This document shows, one piece after another, positions 1 to 13,290 of a stretch of DNA of 64,000 nt (the first letter of the stretch is position 1; each line of letters begins with the position of its first letter). Origin of the DNA: Chiua virens (lineage: Eukaryota > Basidiomycota > Agaricomycetes > Boletales > Boletaceae). Both the position numbers and the translations under genes were made by a program. The notes beneath the pieces were generated by a model. That model did not search any database. It was given only the letters and a program-made list of their open reading frames with translations, and had not been told where the DNA came from. The stretch lies in the NCBI GenBank assembly GCA_019787685.1, contig JAHNUO010000023.1:1-64000 (forward strand), written 5' to 3'.

Positions 1-1331
1 GTGTGCCAGTGTGGTTGATCCATCCCCGCCTCTTAATCACTCTGGACACAAACATCGAGAAGCATGTCAGGTTCACGTTTCCTGATGATATCATCCATGG
101 CATGTACACCAAAGCTGGCAGATCCGTCCAACCCTTTGCAAACCTGTATCTCGGAAAAGGGGGCTTCGATCGTCACTTTCACACTCGGTGCGCCTATACA
201 CCTTCTTACAACCAGAAGCCCAGCATTTCAGATTCGTCCACCCCTCAGCTTTCCTTGCAAGCAGGTAAAATGCCCACTCAAGCTAAGTCCAGGAGAGCAG
301 AGAAGAAGCAGAAGCACACTTGACCTGGACCCCAGTCAGGTAGGTCATGTCAATGTCTACCAACATTATCAATACGGCGTGGGCTAACCTGCTGTGAAGC
401 AATTTCTGCAGGTTGCAACAAGTGGGTAGAGCTGCAGGTGCCCAAGATGCCGCTAGCCTTCCAGGTTTGGGTCGATGCGTTGAAACCCATCGACAAAGAC
501 CCGTCCAGGGTGAAGAAAGGTTTGGTGGATCAGGGGTATCATGTCCCTGAACCACCTCTGCTTATCTCATCACCGTCCCCCGAACGTCGCCAATGCTTCA
601 TGACGAACTGGCTTGTGATTTGCGCACTGTGGATTAGTTGGCTCAATCACAGCCCCCCCGCCTGCTTCCCATCTCCCCAACAGTGGAGGGAGATTCTCAA
701 TGGCATGCCCTTCAAGGAGGACATGGAAGGCGCAGCCACAAGCAGCAAATCTAGTAAGCTGGCCGTGCTGGAAGCATTTGGGGAAGAATTCGCTGCCCTG
801 ACATCGCAAGGATCGAATCTTGCACCCAAGGAACAGGTGGAATGGTGGGGCAAATTAATTCCAATCGCCTCGCTGACCAACCCCCCGACCCGTCTCATCA
901 AAGCTATTTTATGGGAGTTGTACGAGACTGGCTGGCGATACGAGCTTTGTGCTCTTGACCAAGCTCTTAATCCTCATCTCTGGGCTGAACATCGTTCCGA
1001 ACGACTGAGCTTCATCTGCAGTATTTTCCTGGGCAGCTCTGGGCTCATGCTTTGGTCAGAGCCTCTGCCATCCAAAGCTAGCAATCATGGATTCACAGAC
1101 AGTTTCTCTGACAACGAGCAGGTCCTCAACACATTCTGTCTACTTCTCTCCACCTGGCCGGATGCTCACCCTTCTTTTTCGAACACCAATTTGATACCAG
1201 GATCGAAATATGTAGAAGTATATGAGGTCATGTCATGGGCGTGTTTTTTTTACATCCAGACGTTTTATGATTACTTTGGTCATCCCCCTCTCCTTCCCCA
1301 CCGGTTTCCCTTTGACTATCATGATGTATAA
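1..1331 (+). CDS. Partial gene of unknown function (3' part), probably transposon-associated
   Basis: The 5' end lies outside the window. An open frame from base 3 to 323 ends in a basic stretch (KSRRAEKKQK), and a second long frame runs 438-1331 to a TAA stop. Between them the sequence has a donor-like GTAGGT near 340 and an acceptor TTCTGCAG ending near 411. The downstream frame can be read back to about 412 (CNKWVELQV...), so I infer two exons of one gene. The visible protein is about 400 residues, globular and tryptophan-rich, with no signal peptide, no membrane segment and no motif I recognise. Its position beside a Plavaka copy and its style resemble the many unassigned repeat-borne proteins of Agaricomycetes; that link is inference. 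The exact splice phase is not settled. Confidence 0.5.
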
Positions 1332-2358
1332 TTTTTAACAGTATGATGTATGATTATAATGTAGCTTTCCCCTCAATTTATGCAATCCATTTTCACTTGC
1401 GACATTGTGTGGTTAACCCTGGGATTTCAGCCCTACGCCATTAAATTAATGTAGTGTAACTTTAAATGTCCGCTTATTGACACCACATGACGACAAAAAC
1501 AAATAATTACAATTAGATTATGAAACATAGACAGATACATGACGCGTATTTGTCAATGACATCAATTCATCTTGGACCTAGCCATCATGCATCATGCATC
1601 CCAGATGGACATTGACACTGCCGCCCACCTTCGCCCTGCCTCGTCGACATTGATCAATCACTCAAGCTTTCTCCTCGTCTGAATCCTTCTGCCTCAAGAC
1701 CCAGCCCGAGTTTTCTTGTTTCTCAGAGTTGGCTTTGTGCCGCTCAAAATCTCTCATGTTGACTTTGCATTGCACAGAGAACACTTTTGGACTTTGTGTC
1801 CATAGGTCGCCCTGTCACCTCGAATCGAGCGACAGTGGGGTTAAAGACCTTTTGAAGTGCTTTCGTCTAGGTTCAGTTTAAGGACTTGGAATCCCTCTCC
1901 TGGACCTCCAAATCGTTGTCAGACTTTCGTCCCCTCCCAGGTGCGTGCTTTCCTTCATTGTCCTCTTCATCCTTCATCAGATCAGCGTGACTCTGAGCGT
2001 TATTTTAGCCTCGTTTCTCCCATTGGCATCCATTCACCCATTATGTCGACTCTCAGCTTGGATTGTGCCGGAAGGTCGAGTGCTTTGATTCCAACATGCT
2101 TTCAGCGTTTTTGGTGACATCACTATGACATCAGGACATGCGGTGAGTGGTTGCTCGTTTGATTGCAACATGTTCTCAATCCTTTCACAGACATCATTGC
2201 CTCGTTTTCTCAACGTTTTCTCTTGTTCTTTTCAAATTCTGAGGTTGAAGCAACTAGGTCTCTGCCGCTCAAAACTCGAAGACTCCCAGCCTCTAACATC
2301 AAAATCTCAAGCTTCCCACTATCTCACACTTCCATATCACAACTTCCGTTGTGTCAAG
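1332..2358. other. Gene-free spacer upstream of Plavaka copy 1
   Basis: AT-rich downstream sequence to about 1560, then a C/T-rich stretch leading to the presumed start of the Plavaka gene at 2359. Short open frames here are not supported by composition or by any recognisable motif. It presumably holds the 5' terminus and promoter of the Plavaka element, but I could not define a terminal inverted repeat. Confidence 0.4.
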
Positions 2359-5300
2359 ATGGCCTCTGCTTTCAGGTGCCACCCCAATTGCGCTCGCACC
2401 TTCTTATCCCAGAGAGGCCTGACGCAGCATCGAGCTACATGCGACATTTTCGGGCCTGTGCAGGCTGAGCGACTCGCACGCACCAACTCAACCTTTCTAT
2501 TGACGGAGGAGCCTTCCAACAAGCAGGTCAGACTTGACGCTGATGAGGTACGGCTTTCTGTTGGATTCTTTGAATTCATACCACTCAGATGGATTCCAGG
2601 GTGGTAGGCAAGTAAATCTTCCAGGGCCCTCGAATCCTTTGGCGTTGATCACGGTTTCAGACGTTACTGAGGTAAGGTTTTGACCATTTTCATGCTTTTC
2701 TCACCCTGACTCAGTATTTCGAGTCAGCAGAGACCACAGTCCCATACTCAAGAAGTCCCAGCACCCTTGCAGGCTATGACTGAACCTTCCTCGCAACAAA
2801 TACCCGATGCCCCTGACATCACAGGCACTGAATCGCAGCCCCTTCCCCCTCGTAATCAATGGGTACCTGCAAGGTATCAAGACTTGCTCCCTGAGCCACT
2901 GTTACCAGCAGTTGATCCCCACCCTACCCCCACAACCACTTTGATTATCCCTCGTGTCTTTCTGCACGTGTGGGATTCCTTCACTACATGGTTCAATAAC
3001 TTTGGTATTGCTCGTGCATATCGCCATTGCCTGTCGCACGATCCCAACTCATTCGTTTCCATGGATGAATTGTCTCAGCCTAGCCAGGACATTCTCCCTA
3101 GCTCGGTCAACGGAGACTACTCCCCGCCCTGGCCATGGGCAAACATGTCTATCTGGCGAATCATGAACTGGAAAAATACTGGTAGTAGTCATAAATCTGA
3201 TTCAGAACTCACACGACTGGTTCATGAGGTCCTCCAAGCCCCCGACTTCGACATCCAGGATCTGTCAAGATTTGATGCTTCTAGAGAGACATCTCAGTTT
3301 GATGCTGCTGAGAAGGAGATACCACCAGAAGACATATTTGGGATCGACAGATGGAAACGTGCATCGGTCGACATATCAGTACCTACAAGGGAAAAGAAGG
3401 TGGAGGGCAATGGGTTGACGTTCTCAGTGGGCGGTCTTTGCTACAGGCCAATCCTAGATGTCGTGCAAGCAGTATTTGCAGAGGCATCATTGAAGAATTT
3501 CCATCTCACCCCTTTCAAAAGGATTTGGAAATCCCCGGTCACCGGTCGCCACCAACACATTTATGATGAACTGTACACCTCGGACGCCTGGAACCAAGCC
3601 CATGACGAAGTGATGAAGCAGAGAAGAGACGATGGCTGCAAGTTGGAAAGAGTAGTTTCCGGTCTCATGTTCTGGTCAGATTCAACTCAACTTGCACAGT
3701 TTGGGCATGCGTCTGCATGGCCCATCTATCTTTTTTTTTGGAAATATCTCCAAATACATTCGGTCCAATCCTGAGTCGGGGTGCTGTCATCTGATTGCAT
3801 TTATCCCTTCTGTAGGTTGATTTTCTTCTTTTTTGTGCTGCTCTTGAAGTCTCACCCAAACCCTCAGCTTCCAGAGTCCATCAAAAAAATTTTGTCCTCG
3901 GTGTCTGGCAAGAAACACAACCACGACCTTCTCGTTCATTGCAAGCGAGAACTCATTCATGCGATCTGGACATTATTGCTCGACGATGATTTTATCAAGG
4001 CTTACAAGAATGGAATTGTCGTGAAATGCTTCGATGGCATCACCAGGAGGGTATACCCCAGGATATTTACTTACTCAGCCAACTATCCAGAAAAGTGAGT
4101 GAATTGTGTGCGTATCCTGGTGCAAATTTACGACTGATTGTTTGGAAGAGTTCTCCTTGCTACCATCCAGGACAAAGGTTATTGCCCTTGTCCTCGTTGC
4201 CTCATCCCAAAATCCATGTTCCATTGCACCGGATTTCTCAGAGACATCGCTGCAAGATTTTCTCAAGCAAGAACATACTTGGCACATAAGATTGAACTTG
4301 CGCGACGGAAAATTTATGTCCTTGGCCGGCCGTTGAAGGGTACAGCTGTGGAAACTCTTCTCAAGGACCAGTCACTGGTTCTGACTTTGGTAAGAATCAT
4401 ATTTAACTTTTCAGGAGCCAGCTAACTACTCCTCCCAGAATTCTTTTTGCAAGTGACTCTCTCCCTTTGGATTCAAATTGTACCCGATTCTTGTTGTAGA
4501 TTTACTCCACAAATTCAAGCTTGGCATTCTCAAGTTGGTTCTCAAGCATCTTCTCTGATTGATTTATGCTGTTGATCCACATAAGATTGACATACTTAAT
4601 GAACGGTGCATTTGACATTCTTCCAACAATGTGGTTACTGAAAAGTGGTCTGATAGATTCACGCAAATATCATCCTTTGGATTGAACAGAATCCGCCGTT
4701 TCCCTCCAGATGTAGCAAACACCAGCCAGCGACCGGCATGGTTCTTTGAGCACGTATTACAGGTAGGGTCTTTGCATGTTTCGTCTCAGTTTGTAGTGAT
4801 TAAGGGGCTTTACTACAGTGTTCCATCCCCGTATTTGAAGGACTTTTTCCTCCTGCACACGACTCAAACACTCAGCGCCTCTTATTCCAACTCTCCGAAT
4901 GGCACGCACTAGCCAAGCTTCAAATTCACATGGACGATTCGCTCATACTCCTTCAGCAGTTGTTACGGACCCTTTGTGATCAGCTTCGCCAGTTTCAACA
5001 AGTCACCTGCACCGCCTTCATCACTCACGAATTACCTGCGGAAGCTGCACAACGGCAGAGGAGGGAATTAGCTGATGTCAAGGCTGGACGTTGAAAGAAA
5101 GAAGTACGCTCGGCGGGCTCACTCCCAAAAATGTTCAATCTCAACACATACAAGTTCCATGCTCTGGGTGATTACGTCTCAATGATCAAGACGTTCGGGA
5201 CGACTGACTTGTTCTCAACCCAAGTTGTAAGTCTGAAACTTTTTTTTATACCTAAAGTTTCATTTCTTTTACTGCATTCTGATGTACAGTTACCTTCAGG

Positions 5301-6541
5301 GAGAGCTGGTGCACCGTCAAATCAAGAGGATGTATGGACTTTCGAACAAGAAGAACATCGAAGATCAATTTGCAAGGCAAGAGCGTCGCCGCACTCTCCT
5401 GAGGCGACAGCACAAGCAGGACCAAGTTGCAGATGATGTTGACTCTTCGCCAATGCTGCATCACTCGATGGCAAGCCAAGCTCGAAAGGACAATGTTCTT
5501 AATCTGTCTTAGTTCCTTCTCAACCATATTGACGACCTGACCGTCAAGGTAAGTGACTTTGGCTGATGCACATATATGCTTACATGTCTTCCAGCCCGAT
5601 TTCATCGCGTGTCTCAAGGACCACCTGTTGTCCAGACTACTCCGCTTGGACTTTGACAGTGACGAGCGAGTATTCACCCCAGAGGAACGAAATGAATTGT
5701 GTTTTCTAAACCCAGACCGAATCGTGGAATCAAGAATTGTTCACATCAACTACACAAGCTATGATATCCACAAAGCTCATGATTGCCTGCGGACAGACCG
5801 TTCTTCTTTCCTCATGACTCTATTGAGGGAAGAAGAAGCCAATTGTCACCCCTTCTGGTACTGCCAGCCACTCAAAGCATGCAGTATTGACGTTTCATAC
5901 TCTCCCGGAGGTGTTAGTGGTTCAAAGGAGATGATGGAGGTTCTGTGGGTCCATTGGCTCGGAACTGATCCGGACCATAAGGGGGGTTTCCGGCAGTGTA
6001 CTCTTCCAAAGGTTGGATTTGTGCCTGAAGGTGGAGACAGCCCTGCTTTCGGGTTTTTGGATCCCTCTCTGGTGATCCGTGGGTGTCACCTCATTCCAGC
6101 ATTCATAGATGGTCATACCGATCAATTCTTACGGGGTGGCATGTCAGTAGCCAGACTACCTGGGGAGTCTGATGATTGGGCAAGGTATTATGTAAATATG
6201 TGGGCTTTATTTCACATATTTCGATGTCTTACATGCTAACAGGAATCAGTTTTGCTGATAGAGACATGTTCACCCGCTATGCGGCAATTGGTGTAGGTCA
6301 TGACACCATGCATGTATGACACAACCATGGCCTGGTCGACAAGCAATTAGCTGCTGACAATGAAGATGTCAACGGCCCAGGTATTGAAGATACTCAGACA
6401 GTGCACACATCTCAAAATGAGGACAACAACAACAACAAAGAAGAAGAAGAAGAAGAAGAAGAAGAAGAAAATGAATCAGATATTGATAGTGACGAGAGTA
6501 GTATGAGTGACGGCTATGACGACAGCGATCATGATGCTTGA
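2359..6541 (+). pseudogene. Plavaka (CACTA-like) transposase, copy 1, degraded
   Basis: The start at 2359 opens a cysteine/histidine finger (C-x4-C ... H-x3-C), usual at the N terminus of Plavaka transposases. Family blocks follow in order, separated by introns: VSGLMFWSDST near 3655-3690, GNISKYIRSNP near 3740, the CPCPRC block near 4190, CSIPVFEGLFP near 4820-4855, GDYVSMIKTFGTTD near 5165, and the C-terminal HLIPAFIDG and SFADRDMF blocks near 6090 and 6250. The tail is acidic and includes a GAA microsatellite (about 6439-6468). Breaks: one extra T in the T-run at 3731-3739 shifts the frame, and in-frame TGA codons at 4454, 4556, 4613 and 5092 stand where arginine (CGA) is likely. Role when intact: DDE-type cut-and-paste transposase. 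Not functional as read. Confidence 0.85.
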
Positions 6542-6544
6542 AAT

Positions 6545-7440
6545 ATAGCTATTATAAACACAAATGTAGTTCTGTGGTACATTTGAAGTTATTACCTACC
6601 AATTTGTGAAAGAATGTCCAGATTTAAATAGAAACAATGATATGGTGTTGGTCATGATGCCAAGGGCTCACAACTCCTTGCAATGATTGCAGAAACTTTG
6701 AAAGCACTAAATTTTTAGGAAAGATATTATCAGCAACTACCACAATGGCAGTAGCGTACAGGAAATGTGCCAATGCCTTGCCAATATGTATATTCTGCGA
6801 TAATGATGTCAACAATCCTCATAGTATGGCAACAATCTTATAATATGTGTAATTCCTTTTCAGACCTTGGTAAGATCTCCAATGATGAATGATATTGATT
6901 ACATGAGCAACTCTCAGCAAGTTAGATACAATGATAGGGTATTGGCCGTGATGTGATACATAATCTAGTACAACACAGGGTAGGTTGAGCATATCTAGAC
7001 CATAGCCAATCCAAGCACATAACATGAACTGCAATAAAACAGATGTGACTAGGTATTCAGCAATGCTTCTCCGCCCTGTCTATCTATATTACGACCAACA
7101 CCCTATCATTGTATCTAACTTGTAGAGAACTGCTCATGTAATCAACATCACAGGATGTTGGAGATCTGATCAAGGGCTGATAAGGGATTATGCTAATTTA
7201 TAAGATCATTACCAAACTACAAGTATTCAATATCAGAGTGGGTGTCACTAACACTATTAGCAAGGAATGAGCATGCTGTTGAGTCTTTTCCCAAGAATTT
7301 AGCACATTCCCAAGGGTCTGTAATTATCACAAGGAGTTATAACCTCTCTGGACATTCTTTCACGAGTTAGTAGGCAATATATTTGACTTTGAATGAACTA
7401 CAAACATATTTCATAATTAAAAGTAGATAGATGTAGTCAT
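6545..7440. repeat. Long imperfect inverted repeat joining the 3' ends of Plavaka copies 1 and 2
   Basis: The stretch after the copy 1 stop (about 6545-6955) reappears inverted at about 7073-7440, with a unique centre of roughly 117 bp. Clear paired blocks are GTGAAAGAATGTCCAG (6606-6621) with its inverted partner near 7355-7370, and TTAGATACAATGATAGGGT (near 6923-6941) with its inverted partner near 7086-7104. Arms differ by many substitutions and small indels. The two transposase copies therefore sit tail to tail with their non-coding ends included in the mirror. Confidence 0.75.
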
Positions 7441-7444
7441 TCTT

Positions 7445-9790
7445 AGGCTCGTACTCATAATAGGAGGTCGTCATAGCTGTCACTCATTACACTTGTCCAA
7501 ATCACTATTAACATCTGAATCATCTTTGTCTTTGTCTTTGTCTTCTTTGTCCTTGTCCTTGTCCTTGTTGTTCTTGTCTTCATTGGTGTCCTCATTTTGA
7601 GATGTGTGTGTTGGCTAAATATCTTCAATACCTGGATCATCAACATCTTCTTCATCATTAGCAGCTAATTGGTCATCAACCAACTCATGGTTGTGTTGTA
7701 AGTGCACAGTGTCATGTCCTACACCAATTACTGCATAGCAAGTGAACATGTCACGATCAGCAAAACTGATTTCTGTTAGCATGCAAGATGTTGAGATATT
7801 TGAAATAAAACCCACATATTTACATAATACCTTACCCAATCATCAGACTCCCCAGTATTGAGATCAGTGGTGTTTGCTTTCAGACTTCTGTTTACTGCCA
7901 CCATGATCTAGACCTGATTACATCAGATGTTCTGGACCTTAGGTCCATCTTACACTATCACATTTACTCATCATGACCTTATAGATAAGTGTTACTTATG
8001 CTGTTATGCGAGAGCATACCGCAACTAGTGACCAACGGGAACTTGAACGAGAGCTCAGGCAGCGATGACTCACCCACACCTTATCTCGTAAGTATGAAGT
8101 CTACAGCTCAAGCACAGCAATGTCTAGGTTAGGGAAGAGGGCACTTGTCTGCTGATGCTGAGGGTCCTCAACCATTAGGGAAAGGGCTCATACCGAGTGG
8201 AGACTAAGAAGTACACTGAATTGTGCAGAACTAGCTAAGGGACATGGAAGTTGCGAAGTGACTTTATATACATAAGAGTCCATGGATATAAAAGGAATAA
8301 GGCTGGATATGGGAAGCATCCAGAAGGAGAAGTGGGAGTCCATGCAGCGAACTGCATACAAATACAGGATGCTACCAAAGGAGTCATCCGAAAGAGGAAA
8401 GTGGAGAGCTGCAAGACGAAAGAGGAAGCATACGTAAAAGGCAATGCAGTACTCCTGTGGAGTGGATCAGGAAAGAATCTGCAGAGCCCAAAGAGGCCAT
8501 GGCTAGAGCCATTGGTTGGGATTGCTCTCGAACCAACTGCCAGTCATTGAGGAAGGGATGGAATGGTCCACATCCGGCCAGGTGAAGTAATCATCTAAAG
8601 ATGGAAACCCATTACATAACAGTGTTTCATAAGGAAGAAAAGAAAAAGAAAGTGTGCTGTCCGACTCCTCTAGTGGAGTAGCCATAAGCCAATTGTCTAT
8701 CGGGAAATCCGTAACAATTACCTTTGATACCCTTGACTCTCTGTCATTGGTAACCCTTGGGTTTAACTCCCCCAAGGAGAAAGTGCAACCTTGCATTGCA
8801 TTACCCAGGTAGTCTGGCTACTGACATGCTGCCCCATAAGAACTGATCACTGCAACCATCTATGAAAGCTGGAATGAGGTAACACCCATGAATCATCAGA
8901 GAGGGATCCAAAAACCCGAAAGCAGGGCTCTTTTCATCTTCAGGCACAAATCCAAGCTTTGGAAGGGTGCACTGCTGGAAACCCCACTTATGGTCTGGAT
9001 TGATTCCAAGCCAACAGACCCACAGAACCTCTATTGTCTCCTTTGAACTGCTAACACCTCCAGGAGAGTACAAAACATTGATATGGAATGCCTTGAGTAA
9101 TTGACAGTACCAGAAGGGGTGACAGTCAGGATCTTCTTCCCTTGATAAAGTCATGAGGAGAGAAGAATGGTCTATCTGCAGACAATCATGAGCTCTGTGA
9201 ATATCATAGCTTGTGTAGTTGATGTGAACATTTTTGATTCCATGATTCAGTCCAGGTTCAGAAAATGCAGTACATTTTGTTCCTCTGGAATGAATACTTG
9301 CTTGTTGCCATCAAAGTCCAGACAGAGTAATCTGGACAACAGGTGGTCCTTGAGACATGTGATGAACTTGGGCTAGGAGAAACGTAACTTGAAGTATATA
9401 TATGTATCAGCCAAAGTCACTCACCTTGATGGCTGGGTCATCAATATGTTTGAGAAGGAACTGAGGGAGATTAAGAATATTGTCCTTTTGAGCTTGGCTT
9501 GCCATTGAGTGGTGCAACATTGGGGAAGAGTCAACATCATTTGCAACTTGGTCCTGCTCATGCTGTCATCTCAGGAGAGTGCAGCAATGCTCTTACCTCA
9601 CAAATTGATCCTTGATGTTCTTCTTGTTTGAGAGTCCATACATCCTCTTGATTTGATGATGTGCCAGCTCTCCCTGAAGACAAATGTATGTCAGAGGCAT
9701 GCTGGAAGAACAAATAAAACTTCAGGAAAAAAACTTCAGACTTATGTATGATACACAGTGACACAATCACAACATGCTTGCGATATGATC
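7445..9790 (-). pseudogene. Plavaka transposase, copy 2, 5'-truncated and interrupted
   Basis: Read on the minus strand this matches the C-terminal half of copy 1: the QEDVW/KQEEH block near 9660-9560, SREEDPDCHPFWYCQLLK near 9150, GFVPEDEKSPAFGFLDPS near 8940, SVARLPG ending near 8810, then SFADRDMFTCY near 7765 and an acidic, threonine/lysine-rich tail. Homology with copy 1 fades upstream of about 9790, so the N-terminal zinc finger and the catalytic core are missing. It is also split by the insertion at 7856-8803. No intact frame remains. It is distinct from copies 3 and 4 and closest to copy 1. Confidence 0.8.
7856..8803 (-). mobile_element. 948-bp insertion in Plavaka copy 2, probable solo LTR
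   Basis: Copy 1 reads continuously where copy 2 is broken. The breakpoints are flanked by the 5-bp direct repeat CCCAG (7851-7855 and 8804-8808), so this is an insertion with target duplication. The ends read TATTG...CATTA on the plus strand, without terminal inverted repeats. A TG...CA LTR whose terminal bases have mutated would fit. A TATATAAAG box lies on the minus strand near 8262-8270. No coding sequence is convincing. About 120 bp (8625-8747, minus) resembles 50763-50886. Confidence 0.55.
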
Positions 9791-10327
9791 TGGGGGCTGC
9801 AAATTGAGTGTGATAAGGCAGTGGGGGAGCAGACCAGAGCCAGCAACTGACAATACCGGTGGCATAAATGAAGTGGTCAATGGAGCCAATGAACTCTGAA
9901 AGACATGTCAGTGTGTGATTGGTTCACTACAAGCTTAAGTCTTACCCAGAGGAAGAATGCCATAGATCCTTCATGTGGTGTTCAAGTTACAGGAACATGT
10001 AGGACATGTAGGATGGTAGTAACATAGATAACATGGATTTTCAAGAATAAACCATGATCTAGAAGGGGTTAGCAGAGATATATGGTGGTAGATGATTGGA
10101 ATGGCGCAACTCTAACAACATTGCCTGGTCACAGGGACTGAAGCAGACAATGGAGCCAAGGATCTCTGAAAGACAGGGACCTGAGCACCTCAAAGGAAGA
10201 ATGGGTCACATATGTCATCATATGCAATGTTATCAACTTGAAGGGTCTTGCATGGTTCTAGTTGCATCAAGCCCCTTTCCCTTTCTTTTCTGACTCAGTT
10301 CCTTTCACTTGACTTCTTCACATCAAT
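9791..10327. other. Gene-free stretch between Plavaka copies 2 and 3
   Basis: No long open frame, no recognisable motif, and no similarity that I could see to the other copies. It presumably contains decayed 5' ends of the two head-to-head Plavaka copies. Confidence 0.35.
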
Positions 10328-13290
10328 GCCTCCTGTAAGAAACATGTGCGAGCATTGCAATCTCACCTCTAGTACTGCCAGTGGTGTACAATGGCATATC
10401 GCACATTCATGACCATGCCACATGTGTTGGGAAGCCCAATTCTCACAGCCCCCCTCTGAACATGCAGCCACATCCACTGCATCTATTTTTGATGCCAGCC
10501 ACGACATGCATCTCCCTGTAGACAATGACTTCAATCACCTCAATGAGCCTGAGCCTGATCTGGGTAATGGGGACCCACCGGGAGCCAAGGATGGTCAACC
10601 TGATGAGGGTGAACCAATTGGGCATTATGCACAAGTTTTTGATGAGAAGCTTGCCGCTCAAATTTTGGGTGTGGCAAAAACAAGCTTTGAAAGGGCGAAA
10701 GCTGATCAGGAAGTGGCAGGACAAGGGAACTCCATACCTTTTGCAGACAAGGATAAGTGAGAGTTGGCTGATTAGCTGATCAACAAAGCAAACCAATGAG
10801 CAACCAACAAATTTTTGAAACTTGGAATAGTCAGTGTGGCAGTTTATGAGCTGTTTCAATGGACTTACATTTCTGTGCTGCAGACAAGGACACAGACATG
10901 GCCAAGCTATCAGAACAAGAAGAGCTTCCTGAAACTTGTAGATCAACTACCCACTGGACCCAAGTGGGTGTGTGAGCTCATCAGCACACCTGGAGACATG
11001 AATGGACCAGCAGGCAAGAGCAACAAGACCAAAGAACTCAAGCTGTGGATATGCAACCCTCTGACATGTGTGCAAGAATTAATTGGTAACCCTGTGTTCA
11101 AAGAAGACATTGCATATGCACTGGAGAAGGTGTACACTGACATTGAAGGGAAGTCCTGCCATTATGATGAAATGTGGACCAGTGACTGGTGGTGGGAAAT
11201 GCAGGTAAGCTCCTCTGGCCAAGGAATACCAAATGAAAGTGAACTTACCTGACACTTGAAAGCGCCGTTTACCAGAAGGAGCCACCATAGTGCCAGTAAT
11301 TCTCATGTCAGACAAGACACAGCTGTCCCGTTTCAAGGGGGACAAAAACACATGGCCAGTCTATTTGAGCATTGGGAACATTTCAAAACATGTTCGCCAT
11401 CAGCCCACTCACCATGTATCAGTATTAATAGGATACTTACCAGCATCAAAGCTTGATCTCAGAGAGGACAACTCTGTGGCAGGTCAGCAGCTCTTCCACT
11501 ATTGCATGAAGAGGTTACTCAAACCATTGGTTGCTGCTGGTGAGAATGGCATCAATGTGATTTGTGCTGATGGGCTGGTCCATCACATCTTCCTGATCAT
11601 GGCAGCCTACATTGGTGATCACCCGGAACAGTGTCTCATTGCACGCTGTGCTCAAAACTGCTGTCCCAAGTGCCTGGTGCATGTGAATGAGAGAGAAGTA
11701 AACTGGCAGTTTCTTCTGCAGAACCCAACGGACACCATTCACATGCTCCATGCTCAAGCCTCAGGCCATTACCCACCCAGATTCTTTGCAGAGGGTCTCC
11801 AACCCATTTTCTCCCCTTTCTGGGCCGACCTCCCCCACTGCAACATTTTTCTCGCCATCACCGCCAACATTCTACATCAACTCCATCAAGGTATTTTCAA
11901 GAACCACCTCAAAAAATGGTGTTGTTCACTCGCCAACTGGAAAGAACTGGACACACACTTTCAGGCCATGCCTGTCTATTCTGGTCAGCACCATTTCAAG
12001 GATGGTATTTCCAAAATCAAGCAATGGACTGGAGGTGAACACAAGCAGCTACAGCATGTTTTCATAGGTGCCCTTGTCAGCACAACCCCTCCTCAAGCCA
12101 TCAAAGCCGCACACCATCTCGTCAACTTCATATATCTCGCTCAATACCAGTCACATATGGACGACACCCTTTGTGACCTCTGAATGGTGCTCAACAAGTT
12201 CCATGCATCTAAGGAGGTCTCTGTTGACCATGAATGCCATGAGCATTTCAATTTTCCCAAGTTCCATTCTTTGCTACATTATGTTGACACCATCTATTCA
12301 TTAGAAAGCCTTGACAGACTTAATTCAGAACATTCAGAATGCTTGCATATTGACTATGCCAAGAAGGCTTACACAGCAAGCAATCAAAAGGATTATACGA
12401 TCCAAATGGCTCAATGGCTACAGCATCAAGAAGCTATCATTCATTTCAAGTCATTCCTTGCTTGGTGGGACCACAACGTGCCCATTCCCTCTCAGACTGC
12501 CCAAGTATCACGTTGTGTACAATTTCACATTTCAAGTCACCCTCACTTCGTCCAGAAGCTGGTCCGATATCTTAAAGAACACCATGCCACCATGGGATTC
12601 ATTGATGCCCTCCAGACCTTCCTCAACACTCTGGCCCCACACCATCATCATTTTCATCAACCCAATGACCATGATCAGTTCGACTGCTTCAAAACGTTCA
12701 TGTTGCATCTAGTACCCTGTGGGCATATGTCAAGCACTAACCACACAAGAGTTCATACCTACCCCCTTCATTCAAACGGCCCTCACAAACCTCTTACTCA
12801 AGCAAGGTTTGGCACCGTCTTGGTTCATAATGACTCAGACATGGATTTAGAGTGCTCAAGTGAGGGCTTTCATGGTACGTGTACTATTCATTCTGAATTT
12901 ATCATCAATAATTGTCATCCAGGTTTGCATGTGACTCAGGTTCGTGTGCTGTTCAAACTGCCTCCCTACCTTGGCAATTATGCCACCCCCCTGGCATACA
13001 TACACTGGTTCAAGCCATTGTGCCAGTTCAACAACACTGTGGGAATGTTCAACTTCGGCCACTCAATGTGTCAACATCACCCACATGCCACCATTGTCCC
13101 TGTCAACTGTCTAATTCAAGTCTGTCACCTCATTCCCAAATACCCTAGTGGTCCTGTGCATCCTCACTGGATTCAGGGCCATGCTCTGGAAGAGGCCACC
13201 TCCTTCTACCTAAATCATTACATTGACTACCGTCTTTTTGTGCGCTATAGGGATTACTTCAACATCAGGAAAAAAGCTCAGAGTTCATAG
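10328..13290 (+). pseudogene. Plavaka transposase, copy 3, nearly full length but interrupted by stops
   Basis: Starts with MPPVRNMCEHC and a C-x2-C ... H-x3-H finger (10328-10420). Family blocks follow: FLKLVDQLPTGPKW near 10930, YDEMWTSDWWWEMQ near 11165, then an intron of about 65 bp, PVILMSDKTQLSRFKGDK near 11300, HQLHQGIFKNHL near 11880, and the C-terminal LPPYLGNYATPLAYIHW block near 12960 ending at a TAG at 13288. Breaks: in-frame TGA at 10410 and 12181, both where arginine is expected, and several stops around 10758-10800. Homology to copy 4 (minus) is strong and to copies 1 and 2 weaker, so these are two subfamilies. The element was a DDE transposase gene and is not functional now. 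Confidence 0.82.

Noticed and set aside
6439..6468. GAA repeat as a regulatory or unusual element
   Set aside because: Simple microsatellite encoding the Glu run of the Plavaka acidic tail.
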